Shown piece after piece: positions 7,985-16,436 of a DNA stretch of 64,000 nucleotides; within the stretch, counting starts at the first letter, position 1; every line of letters begins with the position of its first letter. The notes below the pieces were generated by a model. It did no database searches. It was not told the origin of the DNA and was given only the letters and a program-made list of their open reading frames with translations. Both the position numbers and the translations under genes were made by a program. The DNA comes from Sinorhizobium sp. B11 (GTDB taxonomy: Bacteria; Pseudomonadota; Alphaproteobacteria; Rhizobiales; Rhizobiaceae), in NCBI GenBank assembly GCA_039725955.1, contig CP091033.1, forward strand, positions 620,001 through 684,000. Reading direction: 5' to 3'.

Positions 7985-8652
7985 GTGACTTCCTCCTCAA
8001 CCATCCAGGCAAAGCTCTGCTCGGCTGCATCGGGCAGATCGGTACAGATCATCAGCCGCTCGAGTGGAAGCCCACTCTTCGCAGCCTGTCGCAATGCGCC
8101 GGACCAGGCAGCCCAGACTGCCTCATGCGGGCGCTTGTGCAGTTCCGGCGAGACCATCGCGACGTATTTTCCGCGTCGGAGATCATCAATCGCGCGTTCG
8201 ATGGATGCCGGCTTTTCGGTGAAGGAATCTACCCAGACACCCTCGCAACGTTCGTAGAAGGATGGGTAGAGCTCGACTTCGCTATAGCGGGTGAAAACCG
8301 GGATGCCGCTGTCGAGATAGGGCCTGAGATCGGGAACTGAGGCATCGAAAACGAACGAACGTTTCGTCACCCCATACTGTTCCAGCATCGGCACCAGGGC
8401 AGGGCAGAGGCCGTCCGCCTTGATATTGATGGCGAGCCGGCCCGGGGCGCCATTTGCTGCATAGCACTCAAGAACGCGCGCAAAGGACAATGCGCCGGTT
8501 GTGGCGGGATCGTGTGAAATAACCAGTTCGCCATCCAGGTCGCGAACATCCAGTTCGACGCCATGCCCGGCGGCAAAAGCCTTGTCGAATGCCCCTAAAG
8601 TGTTCCGCTCATGGGGGGCAAGCCACCAGCCACGATGTGCAAGTATGATCAT
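7981..8652 (-). CDS. Short glycerophosphodiesterase/PI-PLC-like protein, first gene of the cassette
   Basis: This is a 223-residue protein with the GDPD catalytic pattern: HRG at residues 6-8, ERNT, VELDVRDLDGE and the catalytic HD in ISHDP. It has no signal peptide, so it acts in the cytosol, unlike most phospholipid-salvage GDPDs. The start at ATG 8652 follows GGAGG with nine-base spacing. It leads the coupled cassette and faces the flippase gene across a 240-base divergent promoter region. It might split a glycerophosphodiester to supply a phosphorylated polyol to the HAD and nucleotidyltransferase enzymes. A second, unrelated GDPD lies at 21.5-22.2 kb in an uptake operon. Confidence 0.82.
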   Translation of the reverse strand: MIILAHRGWWLAPHERNTLGAFDKAFAAGHGVELDVRDLDGELVISHDPATTGALSFARVLECYAANGAPGRLAINIKADGLCPALVPMLEQYGVTKRSFVFDASVPDLRPYLDSGIPVFTRYSEVELYPSFYERCEGVWVDSFTEKPASIERAIDDLRRGKYVAMVSPELHKRPHEAVWAAWSGALRQAAKSGLPLERLMICTDLPDAAEQSFAWMVEEEVT

Positions 8653-8809
8653 TATTATGTACCTCCGGCCAAATTGGCCAATAAACGATTTGTGTCGTCA
8701 CAAAGGGCCGGATGAAATCCATGCATGTGCCGACCAATCTTCATATGCAGGATTGTAATTCCATCTTGACTATGCAGAAGTGAGTATAGATCGTCAACAT
8801 AGAATATAC

Positions 8810-8832
8810 ACCAAAGTTGTTACTTTGGTAAC
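8810..8832. promoter_or_regulatory. Nested inverted repeats in the divergent promoter region
   Basis: ACCAAAG (8810-8816) and CTTTGGT (8823-8829) form a perfect seven-base inverted repeat, and GTTAC (8819-8823) with GTAAC (8828-8832) forms a second one inside it. Lying midway between the GDPD-like gene and the flippase gene in an A+T-rich stretch, this could be an operator for both. No factor is identified. Confidence 0.3.
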
Positions 8833-8888
8833 ACGTGCGGTACGCGTAATAATGCAAATATAAATTCCAGATAAACTCAATAGAACAT

Positions 8889-10400
8889 GTGACCATGGGC
8901 ACATCTAGTACGGCATCACTACTCGGCGCAGATCAGGACCAGGAGCCGCGTAGTGTCTCTACATCGCGGGATGCGCTATGGGTTTCGGGCGCTCGTCTGG
9001 TCAGTCAGCTCTGCGGTATCGGTACGTTGCTCGTCGCGGCCCGCGTCCTCTCACCGGCCGACGTTGGCGTCTTTGCCATGGTCTCCTCGACCGTGTTGCT
9101 GCAATCGAAGATTGCCGAAGCCGGATGGAGCGAATACCTGATTGCTGCGCCGCACGATCGAGAGCTGCCCGGTACGGTCCTTTTTTGCGCGCTTGCAAGC
9201 GGTTTCGCCTTCACCATCCTTGGCCTGATCGGGCTTGTCGTTTCGCTCGTCTGGCTGGCACCCACCGGATCGATCTTTGTCACTCTCTTGCTGCTGATGG
9301 CGACCATCGTGCCCGGAACGTTCATTATCTGCCAGAGCGGCGTACTGGTCAGGGGACGACGCCTGCGTGAACTTGCCTGTTATCAGGCGGCATCGGAGTT
9401 TGCGGGCCTTCTGGTGACGACCGGCGGACTGTTGCTCGGCTGGGGCATTGTCGCGCTCGCGGCAGGACGCTGTTGCGTCGTCATCGTCGCTCTCCTGATG
9501 TCGACGGGCTTTGCGCGCTGGCTTCCGCGCTTCGAATTCCAACTAACAACCGCCCGCGAGGCGCTTGCCTATTCTACACGGCTCCTGGCGTCACGCCTGA
9601 TGCAGTTCGCGCAAAGTTACGGTGCGGAATTCCTGATCGTGTTCTTCATCGGCGCGACGGAGGTCGGCCTTTACAGAATGGCAAGCCGCATCGTCGGCGC
9701 GGTCACAGAGCTCATTTCCGAACCCGTGCGAATGCTGGCATGGAGTTATTTCTCCCGCCAGCAGAGCGCGGCGGGCGGCGGGGCGGAAGGCCTCAGCCGG
9801 CTCACGTCATTGATCATGGCGGCTACCGCATTTGCCGCTCTTCCCGTCTTCATGGGGCTTGCCGTCGTATCCGAGCAGCTCGTCAGCGTGCTGCTTGGGG
9901 TCCAGTGGCTCGCGGCCGCCCCAGTGCTTATTCTTCTGGCAGCTGCGCGCGGTATTGCCGTCATCCAGATGCTCAACGAACCCGTACTCAGCATTATCGG
10001 CCGGGTCTCCCTGTTGCCACGGCTGAATATGGTGTTCACAGCAACAAGCCTCGCCTGTCTTGCGATTGCCGGCTGGGTCCGCCCGGACCTCGTCAATATC
10101 GCGATCGCGCAGGTCGTGGCTGCGGCATTGACCACCTCAATCTCTCTCTACTTCCTGCAGCGCGGCACGGGTTTCCGTTGGCCCTCCCTGTTGCGCAGGG
10201 TTCTTCCCGCCGGGCTGGGCGCCTGCGTCATGGTCGGCGCCGTCGGTCTGGCCCTGCATATGACAGGCGGCAGCCTGCATTTGCCCTTGGTGGACTTGTT
10301 GATGGGGGTTGTGGTTGGCTTGCTTGCCTATGTCGTCATCGCGTGGTCCAGCGGTCGCGCCCTGATGGCGGAGCTGAACCATGTGACAGGTGCGCGCTAG
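8889..10400 (+). CDS. Wzx-type polysaccharide flippase (MOP superfamily)
   Basis: About 500 residues, highly hydrophobic, with 12 or more predicted transmembrane helices and the family's early pattern ALWVSGARLVSQLCGIGTLLVAARVLSPADVGVFAM. It may start at GTG 8889 or ATG 8895 (MGTSSTASLL); neither has a strong ribosome site. Members move undecaprenol-linked repeat units or teichuronic-type precursors across the inner membrane. It is divergent from the nucleotidyltransferase cassette and probably handles the glycan that cassette modifies. The window has a second flippase at 30978-32417, so two glycans may be exported. Confidence 0.88.
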   Translation: MTMGTSSTASLLGADQDQEPRSVSTSRDALWVSGARLVSQLCGIGTLLVAARVLSPADVGVFAMVSSTVLLQSKIAEAGWSEYLIAAPHDRELPGTVLFCALASGFAFTILGLIGLVVSLVWLAPTGSIFVTLLLLMATIVPGTFIICQSGVLVRGRRLRELACYQAASEFAGLLVTTGGLLLGWGIVALAAGRCCVVIVALLMSTGFARWLPRFEFQLTTAREALAYSTRLLASRLMQFAQSYGAEFLIVFFIGATEVGLYRMASRIVGAVTELISEPVRMLAWSYFSRQQSAAGGGAEGLSRLTSLIMAATAFAALPVFMGLAVVSEQLVSVLLGVQWLAAAPVLILLAAARGIAVIQMLNEPVLSIIGRVSLLPRLNMVFTATSLACLAIAGWVRPDLVNIAIAQVVAAALTTSISLYFLQRGTGFRWPSLLRRVLPAGLGACVMVGAVGLALHMTGGSLHLPLVDLLMGVVVGLLAYVVIAWSSGRALMAELNHVTGAR

Positions 10401-10597
10401 CGGCCCGGATGCTGATGCCCTCTAAAACCGAGCTTTGGTCGAGCGCCTCGACCGTGCAGTGGGGAACGAGATGCCCACTCGATTGTCTGTCGCGTGAGAT
10501 TTCGGGCACAAGGCGGGATGTATCCGCGAGCTTCGAACTTATCACCGCTGAGCGCGTTCTCATCTTGCGATAATCGACCCGCCGGATGGAGGTGCCC

Positions 10598-10987
10598 ATG
10601 ACGGATATACGAACGCGCGGATTCAAAACGAAAGCCGAGGTTGATGAACATCTTGCCGATATCGAAAAGGCGGCCGAAGCGGAGGAGGCTATGTTGCCGC
10701 GGGTCGATCAATCGGCGGAGGAGCAGGAGACTGCCGAGCTCGCAAGATTGCAGGCGGACCTGACGTCGTTGCGCCGACGCGTCGCTCTCCTCCGCGAGCA
10801 GGCAAAGACCGCCATTTCGACACGCGCCCAATCGGCGGATGGGAGAGCCAATCAGCGGCTTGCGAACTATCCCTGGCTGAAACTCGCCGGCATCATTGCC
10901 GTGACGCTCCTGGTGGCGGCACGGTCCAGATCACTGCCTTCTTCCGGCATGACAGTGATGCCTCTCGCCTTTTTGCGTTCTCGCTAA
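10598..10987 (+). CDS. ElaB/YqjD-like membrane-anchored protein
   Basis: A 129-residue product starting at ATG 10598, with GGAGG seven bases upstream. Residues 25-75 are charged and coiled-coil-like (EKAAEAEEAMLPRVD, then heptad-like Leu/Arg), followed by a single hydrophobic helix (YPWLKLAGIIAVTLLVAA), a layout shared with ElaB/YqjD/DUF883 proteins. In enterobacteria those attach ribosomes to the inner membrane in stationary phase. Here the similarity is in layout only. The last 20 residues after the helix are longer than usual. Confidence 0.65.
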   Translation: MTDIRTRGFKTKAEVDEHLADIEKAAEAEEAMLPRVDQSAEEQETAELARLQADLTSLRRRVALLREQAKTAISTRAQSADGRANQRLANYPWLKLAGIIAVTLLVAARSRSLPSSGMTVMPLAFLRSR

Positions 10988-11078
10988 GGGTGATCAGCCC
11001 GAAGCGAATAATTGACGGGGAGTTCGGCGATAACAGGGATCGATCGCCTGTGGGCCATTGCCAAACTCTCCACGTCGA

Positions 11079-11453
11079 TCAGATACGATCTTCCATGAAC
11101 TGTTCTGCTCCCTCCACCGGCTGTAGCCAGGGTTCGCGCCGCTTGATCCAAAGCTCGTAGGTGGGCTTGAGGCCGGTTGGCGCGTCCTCAAGCGTTCCGA
11201 GTTTGATCTCGGCCTCGTCTTCGTCGTAGGCAAAGACCCGCGAACCGCAGGTCGGGCAGAAATGGCGGCCGTGATGCACTGCGGTTTCCCCCGTGGTCAT
11301 GAACGCGCCCTTCCGCCAGATGGCGTAGTAGGTAAAGGCTGCGCCGCTTTCCTGCCGGCAGTCGGTGCAATGGCAAAGCCCGATCCGTTTCGGCTCACCC
11401 TCGACCTGGTAGCGTATCTTGCCGCAACCGCAGCTCCCCTGTCGTATGGTCAT
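11079..11453 (-). CDS. GFA (glutathione-dependent formaldehyde-activating-like) zinc protein
   Basis: A 124-residue single-domain protein with the GFA/CENP-V zinc pattern: CGCGKIRY, CHCTDCR and CPTCGS. The domain in Paracoccus Gfa was reported to speed S-hydroxymethylglutathione formation, but most family members have no proven activity. It is 13 bases downstream of the next minus-strand gene, so the two likely share a transcript. Family is certain, function open. Confidence 0.88.
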   Translation of the reverse strand: MTIRQGSCGCGKIRYQVEGEPKRIGLCHCTDCRQESGAAFTYYAIWRKGAFMTTGETAVHHGRHFCPTCGSRVFAYDEDEAEIKLGTLEDAPTGLKPTYELWIKRREPWLQPVEGAEQFMEDRI

Positions 11454-11466
11454 CCAACTCCCTCCC

Positions 11467-11730
11467 TTAATGCTTCACTCCGACGAGCGTTTGATCGTCG
11501 TCGAAATTGCCGTTGCTCAAACTGTCGTAGCGATTGAGGCTTGGCTTGCCGCCGCGAGTGCCGAAGGGCGTCAACTGCACCATCATTTCCCTGGCGCGAT
11601 CGAGTGCGGCTTCTTCGCTCGCCGCCGCCGCTTCGGGAAGGCGTACAGTCAACTGCTCACCGGCATCGCCGAAGAAATCGACATGCCAGGCCTTGTGCCG
11701 GTGCGTTACCTTTGCGTCGCTCACATACAT
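11467..11730 (-). CDS. Small hypothetical protein
   Basis: This is an 87-residue product from ATG 11730 (MYVSDAKVTHRHKAWHVDFF), with a near-perfect GGGAGG six bases upstream; an earlier in-frame start at 11787 has no such site. It is probably soluble: an N-terminal beta-like stretch, an acidic/alanine helix (LPEAAAASEEAALDRAREMM) and an extended tail. It resembles short rhizobial proteins of unknown role and is likely cotranscribed with the GFA gene. Confidence 0.7.
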   Translation of the reverse strand: MYVSDAKVTHRHKAWHVDFFGDAGEQLTVRLPEAAAASEEAALDRAREMMVQLTPFGTRGGKPSLNRYDSLSNGNFDDDQTLVGVKH

Positions 11731-12020
11731 TGAAACCTCCCTTCGGCTTTTCCGCGGGTTACGCTTCTCTCGTGGCTTGGAATTCACTGTATCAACCGAT
11801 ATGCTCGCGGTTGGTTCCGGGGTCTTCGTTTCTGCGCTCTGCGCGGGTGTGGTTCACTCAAGGTTTCACTCCGCGCTGCCAAGAGACGGGCGTTCATCGA
11901 GGAGCCTTGCTTGATACAAGCTGGCTTGCGTCGCACGTCGAGATGATCGACGCATCCAATTGCAATCCTCTGCGTTCACTTCAAACACCACATCTGTTCG
12001 AACGCTCGAAAGGAACGCAT

Positions 12021-12284
12021 ATGAGTTTTCCAGTTCCGACAACGAATGATCCTACGCATCGGTATCAGGAGGCGACAGACGCTGCCCGTATGGCCTTGGA
12101 GGCGCTTGTCGCTGATGCCAACGCGGCGGGCTGGAGCACGGATGAAATAACAGTGGCACTGGTCGAGGCGGCCCGCTCGCTCAAGGAAGCAAACACAAGG
12201 GATCCGGATCCCGCCGAGGATCCGTCGATCAGCGATATCGATGCGAAGCAAGGACAGATTGGACGTGGTGAGTTATTCGACTGA
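12021..12284 (+). CDS. Small acidic hypothetical protein
   Basis: An 87-residue product from ATG 12021 with AAGGAA seven bases upstream. The centre is a helical, alanine-rich segment (TDAARMALEALVADANAAGW) followed by an acidic Asp/Pro stretch. It has no membrane segment or cysteine. Its pattern (helical, acidic, WSTDEITVALVEAARSL) is shared with the 64-residue protein at 14964-15158, which also has a DEITV/EETLI-type helix. The role is unknown. Confidence 0.7.
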   Translation: MSFPVPTTNDPTHRYQEATDAARMALEALVADANAAGWSTDEITVALVEAARSLKEANTRDPDPAEDPSISDIDAKQGQIGRGELFD

Positions 12285-12358
12285 GTGACGACCCGGCGAC
12301 CGCTCACGAACATGAGAAGCCCCGGACTTGAGCTCGCATCTGGCGCAGGATCGTCTCG

Positions 12359-12913
12359 TCAGATCCTGATCTGCAGCAGACCGCCCCTGGCAACCTGTCT
12401 GCCGTGGCACCAGAACGGGTGGATCATGTCACTTATGGTCAGGATATCGGCGCATGGAACAAGCGGCGACCATCCTTCATCGGCATCGAGGCCAACGAAG
12501 GCCAGCCGTGTCAGTGATCTTGTACCTGAAAGCAAATCTTCGTCATCGACGGTGATGTCTACCAGCAGTACTTCCGGAGCCCGCACGGAGCAATCGACCG
12601 CTTCCCGAGCGATCGTCGTCACCGATATGCTCGGCCCGATATAGAAGGCCATGATTGTGTTGTTGTCGAAATCGGAGATGGCGGGAACGAGCAGATTTGG
12701 TGGTAGGGCTGTCAGCGTGTCGCGTGTACCGTCGAACCGATGCCCGGTAACGTCCTCACCTGCGAGACTGCAATTTCCCGAAAACTGATAGAAGATTTCG
12801 CGTCGGGTCAGATATTCAACCGTCCACTGACCGATATGATCGGCTGCATTTGAAATCGTGAGCGCGGCGATCTCCGAGACGACTTCGTGGAAAGTGGTGC
12901 GAGCGTTGGCCAT
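12359..12913 (-). CDS. Hypothetical protein, soluble
   Basis: The 184-residue product starts at ATG 12913 (MANARTTFHEVV), with AAGGAG eight bases upstream. There is no signal peptide or membrane helix. It is a mixed alpha/beta protein with a hydrophobic core, for example NNTIMAFYIGPSISVTTIAREAV, and ends in WCHGRQVARGGLLQI. I do not recognise a family and no catalytic motif is evident. It stands alone between two plus-strand small genes. Confidence 0.65.
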   Translation of the reverse strand: MANARTTFHEVVSEIAALTISNAADHIGQWTVEYLTRREIFYQFSGNCSLAGEDVTGHRFDGTRDTLTALPPNLLVPAISDFDNNTIMAFYIGPSISVTTIAREAVDCSVRAPEVLLVDITVDDEDLLSGTRSLTRLAFVGLDADEGWSPLVPCADILTISDMIHPFWCHGRQVARGGLLQIRI

Positions 12914-13119
12914 GGCAATTTCTCCTTGAGAGAACAAAGGCGGTGGACGGATGAATGTTCCACCAAAAGAGAATAACGCCCATGCAGGTGATGACCCACG
13001 GCTTCGATCGCGGCCGTGCTTTCAGGGCCGTGCTTTCAGGAAGCTACCGCCGAGCCACGCAATGAGCGCCATCATATTGACGCAGTGCGCGTTAACCTTT
13101 GAGAGCGAAGGAGATGAGC

Positions 13120-13416
13120 ATGGCCGGCTACGATAGCTATTATATCGAGATCACCACGCGTCTTCGATCCGTGCGATCTTTCTGCGACTTCCTGTCGAGC
13201 GGCGGGACGGTCGGTGTTGCTTCGGCGGATGGCAAACGCTACGGCGATGTTACCCCCGATCTGCTTGCAAGAACGCGCAAGGAAGCAGAGGCACTGGATC
13301 GCATACGCCGGCAACTTTTTCCGGAGCGTGCGGATGAGGAGGTTTCGCCGGCGCTCTATACTTGTGAACTCAACGGCTCTCGCCCGCCACGTAAGGCAGG
13401 TCGAGCTCAATCATGA
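13120..13416 (+). CDS. Small hypothetical protein overlapping the xth 3' end
   Basis: A 98-residue product; ATG 13120 has AAGGAG at good spacing, whereas ATG 13114 is too close. It begins MAGYDSYYIEITTRLRS and is helical and charged later (LLARTRKEAEALDRIRRQLF). Its end overlaps the convergent exonuclease III gene by 47 bases, so its last 15 residues are encoded opposite conserved xth sequence. The function is unknown. Confidence 0.6.
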   Translation: MAGYDSYYIEITTRLRSVRSFCDFLSSGGTVGVASADGKRYGDVTPDLLARTRKEAEALDRIRRQLFPERADEEVSPALYTCELNGSRPPRKAGRAQS

Positions 13417-14167
13417 CGGGTGCATGATCGCTCGTGTGGTTCCACCGGCGCGGATTGCGCCGGACGCTCACAGAGCGAAGATGTGGGGCGATGTCTGGAC
13501 TGAGAAGAACATGGTCGATCCGCAGTCCGGCATCCCGTTCGAATGAGTTTCTCCAGTATTTCCAGAAGGTGTAGATTCGCTCGTCCGGATGAAGGTGGCG
13601 AAGCGCATCCGTCCATCCCTGTTGAACCAGCCTGGCATAGGCCTTCCTGACCTCTGGTCTGAACAGGGCATCATCGCGCCAACGTTCCGGCGAATAGACA
13701 TCCATGTCTGTCGGTATGACGTTGAAGTCGCCGATGAGGAGGGTCGGGACTTCGATGTCCAGGAGCTCTCCGGCATAGTGATGCAGGCGTTGAAACCAGC
13801 GCAGCTTGTAGTCGAACTTGGGGCCGGGCACAGGGTTGCCGTTTGGAAGATAGACGCAGCAGATCAGCAGACCGCTTACGGCAGCCTCGATGTAGCGGCT
13901 GTGGCTGTCGTCCGGGTCTCCCGGCAAGCCTCGGCGCGTAAGCACCGGCAGAACGTCTCTCGCAAGGATTGCCACGCCATTCCAGCTCTTTTGGCCGTGC
14001 CAGACGGCGCGATAGCCTAAGCGTTCGATCTCCCGTTGGGGGAATTTATCATCGGGAGTCTTCAGCTCCTGAAGGCAGACGATGTCTGGCGCATCTTCTT
14101 GCAGCCATCGCACGAGTATTGGGAGGCGGCCGACAATTCCGTTGATATTGTAGGTGGCTATTTTCAA
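13370..14167 (-). CDS. xth: Exodeoxyribonuclease III
   Basis: The product is 265 residues from a TTG at 14167, preceded by GGAGG and leading straight into the family's KIATYNINGI. A 43-residue longer form from 14296 looks non-homologous. AP-endonuclease/exonuclease motifs are present: NINGI, LQELK (metal Glu), RYIEAAV, YLPNG, the catalytic GDFNVIPTD, FWKYWRNSFERDAGLRIDHVLLS and the terminal TSDHAPV. It cleaves at abasic sites and trims 3' ends in base-excision repair. Agrobacteria and rhizobia carry several xth-like genes; this is the XthA-like kind. Confidence 0.93.
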   Translation of the reverse strand: MKIATYNINGIVGRLPILVRWLQEDAPDIVCLQELKTPDDKFPQREIERLGYRAVWHGQKSWNGVAILARDVLPVLTRRGLPGDPDDSHSRYIEAAVSGLLICCVYLPNGNPVPGPKFDYKLRWFQRLHHYAGELLDIEVPTLLIGDFNVIPTDMDVYSPERWRDDALFRPEVRKAYARLVQQGWTDALRHLHPDERIYTFWKYWRNSFERDAGLRIDHVLLSPDIAPHLRSVSVRRNPRRWNHTSDHAPVMIELDLPYVAGESR

Positions 14168-14657
14168 TCGACCTCCAGACGGCGAGGCGGGCCGGACAGG
14201 TTGGGTGCTCGTCTGCCATTTCGTTGGCCATGGTGGGAAACCGGAAAAATCGCCATGTTCACCATCCCCGTCGCGTCCGGTTGACACGGTCCGCACTCGG
14301 CGAGGGGAATGTACATGGCTTCAGAAAGTTCCTTTGCCCGGACGCCGAGGTGGAATCAGGCCTGCTTGCAATAACGTCACCCCGCTCTTACTTACCTCCT
14401 ATCACCCGTATCGGATGGGTAAGCTCCCATCGGACCGCAGGATCTCCTCTTGAGGAAGCGCGGTCCAGACAAGACTTTGGCAAACATCGACTATTGGCTG
14501 GTCCAGTACCTATCGCAGCCGCAACCACGCAGCGGCAAAGCCAGATCCTCTGATCGTTTGATCCAAGCCTGCTTGGATTTGCGCCCACCCGTGCAGGACG
14601 AATGCCGCGAGATCGCCAGGCGAGCGGGTTCGGTTCCATCATTCGCAAGGAGAAAAC
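14168..14657. other. Leader and promoter region of rpsU, no gene seen
   Basis: About 490 bases between the divergent xth and rpsU starts. Short frames here lack ribosome sites. It contains ATCCAAGCCTGCTTGGAT (14561-14578), a perfect inverted repeat followed by TTT. This could be a factor site or a small terminator/attenuator before rpsU. Confidence 0.5.
14561..14578. promoter_or_regulatory. Perfect inverted repeat upstream of rpsU
   Basis: ATCCAAG and CTTGGAT flank a CCTG centre, and three T follow on the plus strand. The repeat is 80 bases ahead of the rpsU start. As RNA it gives a seven-pair hairpin with a four-base loop; as DNA it could be an operator. Neither role is shown. Confidence 0.3.
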
Positions 14658-14894
14658 ATGCAGGTCATCGTTAGAGACAACAATGTTGAACAGGCTCTGC
14701 GCGCGCTGAAAAAGAAGATGCAGCGCGAAGGACTGTTTCGAGAAATGAAGGAGCGTCGGGCCTATGAAAAGCCCTCCGAACGCCGCGTCCGCGAAAAAGC
14801 CCAGGCGATAGCCCGGCAGCGCAAGGCTGCCCGCAAGAAGATGCAGCGTGAAGGGCTTCTACCGGCAGCAAGACGCCGCGCGTCTGCGCGCTGA
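14658..14894 (+). CDS. rpsU: 30S ribosomal protein bS21
   Basis: A 78-residue, very basic protein starting [20 protein letters not shown], with the family's [16 protein letters not shown] core. The start has AAGGAG seven bases upstream. bS21 sits on the small-subunit platform and helps initiation by base pairing. The C-terminal third is a lysine/arginine extension ([13 protein letters not shown]) that repeats an earlier MQREGL motif. Rhizobia often have more than one rpsU copy. Confidence 0.95.
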   Translation: MQVIVRDNNVEQALRALKKKMQREGLFREMKERRAYEKPSERRVREKAQAIARQRKAARKKMQREGLLPAARRRASAR

Positions 14895-14963
14895 TAACAG
14901 CAGCGCCGCCGCAATAAGCCGGTGGCGCTCTATTCTGGCCCCTCTGTTCTGGAAAGGGACATC

Positions 14964-15158
14964 ATGGAAGAGTTGCGTAGTTTGACGGTTTCCGATGATC
15001 GGCTTGACGATTGCCGCGAGGCTATCGGACCTGATCTGCAGGATCTGATCGAGGCGACTGTGGCTTCTGGTTTTACGATCGAGGAAACACTGATTGCGAT
15101 CAGCGAACTGGTGGCAGAAGATTTCGCCTCCGCGGTAAGGCTCCCGAGCGTTCACTGA
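14964..15158 (+). CDS. Small acidic hypothetical protein downstream of rpsU
   Basis: The 64-residue product starts at ATG 14964 (MEELRSLTVSDDRLDDCREA) behind a GAAAGGGA site. It is helical and acidic with no membrane segment. It lies 69 bases after rpsU on the same strand and may be cotranscribed. No family is recognised. Confidence 0.6.
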   Translation: MEELRSLTVSDDRLDDCREAIGPDLQDLIEATVASGFTIEETLIAISELVAEDFASAVRLPSVH

Positions 15159-15167
15159 GGAGGGCAC

Positions 15168-16436
15168 TCAAGCGCGCGATACGCGGTCTCGAGGTGGTGC
15201 GTCATGACTGTCGACCACTTTTTCTTCTCCATCGAGCGCGTTTTGCATTTCCTCGAGAACGCGAATGAGCTGCGAAGTCGTCGGCGTTGCGTGGTTAGAG
15301 ATAACCGGGTCGGCAGCAATATCGACGGGCATTCTCTGGCCTGTCCGCGACAGCGCTGGCAGCAGGCTCACGATGAGCCGGGCGAAGAACTTCTTTCGGC
15401 GTTCGGCGACCTCTGCCAGCAGGAAACAAAGGACGAAGCAGGCAACCAGCAGGGCTGCCGCCGTCGGAACATGCTCCTCCACCGGATGCAGGAAGGATGC
15501 AAACATGAGAATGAGCGGCTGGTGGACAAGATAGAGCGTAAAGCTGCCGCCAGCCAGCCATCTAATCGCCGGACCTGTCTTTTCGAACAGTGGCCGAGCC
15601 TGGCGAAGCAGCGATGCCGCACCGATAAGATGCAAGACCACGGCAACGCCGATGAGATTGAAGTAGACGAAGTTGATCGCTTCTTGAGGTGGTGACCAGG
15701 TCTCGTACATGTTGGTTGCGGCGCGATCGGCGAAAAATTTCAAGCTGAAGAACAGCACGACCGATGCGGCAATCATTGCGATCGCGATGGGACGCCGAAA
15801 GGGTGGGCGCTCGATGACGCACTTCATCGTCAACCAGCCCATGAGCCACAACGGCATAGACATCAGGATTTTCGGGCCGGCGAAAGCGGCCCAGAGGCAC
15901 AGCAACGGTATTTTCGCGCGGTTCGGCGAAAAGGCCAGCAGGCCGAAGAACAGGTAGTATTGAACTTCAAAGCCCAGCGACCAGTAAGGTTCGCCGCTGC
16001 CGAAAACGGCATGCGCAAACCATAGTTGATTGGTGAAGGTCACATAGGCGAGCGCGGCTTCGATCGAAACTGGCGTGAAAAAGCCGGTGTTGATGAAATC
16101 GTAGTAAAAGCCGTTGGCATGCGTCCCGATACTGTCGGCCACGAAGATCACGGCAATCGCCAGCAGGGCAACAGGCATAATTCGGGCGAGACGGGCGACA
16201 ACGTATACGCGCCACTCCTTTTCGCTCACCTGCCTGACGTAGCTGATAACAAATCCTGAAAGAACAAAGAAAACGGCGACCGCTTCCCGCCCCCAACCAA
16301 GAGGTCCGATCTTGATGGAGGGGAGAAGGAAGACATGCGCGTGGGAGAGAAATACGACAACGGCTGCGCCGAACCGCAGCAGGTCGAGATAGATGGAAAG
16401 ATTGCCGTGGATCTTCCTGCTGTCAGTCGTGCCCAT
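15168..16436 (-). CDS. Acyltransferase 3 family membrane protein
   Basis: A 422-residue protein with about ten transmembrane helices and the family's N-terminal LDLLRFGAAVVVFLSHAHVF (Arg and His that define the active site), plus VFFVLSGFVISYV. The family O-acylates sugars in LPS O-antigens, exopolysaccharides or lipids from cytosolic acyl donors. The hydrophilic C-terminal tail of about 60 residues has no esterase domain. It stands alone, 10 bases from the convergent small acidic gene. The acceptor is unknown; it is the first of five acyltransferase-3 proteins in the window. Confidence 0.9.
   Translation of the reverse strand: MGTTDSRKIHGNLSIYLDLLRFGAAVVVFLSHAHVFLLPSIKIGPLGWGREAVAVFFVLSGFVISYVRQVSEKEWRVYVVARLARIMPVALLAIAVIFVADSIGTHANGFYYDFINTGFFTPVSIEAALAYVTFTNQLWFAHAVFGSGEPYWSLGFEVQYYLFFGLLAFSPNRAKIPLLCLWAAFAGPKILMSMPLWLMGWLTMKCVIERPPFRRPIAIAMIAASVVLFFSLKFFADRAATNMYETWSPPQEAINFVYFNLIGVAVVLHLIGAASLLRQARPLFEKTGPAIRWLAGGSFTLYLVHQPLILMFASFLHPVEEHVPTAAALLVACFVLCFLLAEVAERRKKFFARLIVSLLPALSRTGQRMPVDIAADPVISNHATPTTSQLIRVLEEMQNALDGEEKVVDSHDAPPRDRVSRA

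Noticed and set aside
9473..10573. 366-codon open frame in another phase of the flippase gene
   Set aside because: Arg/Pro-rich, no ribosome site and no recognisable family; the overlapping frame has a clear membrane-protein pattern.
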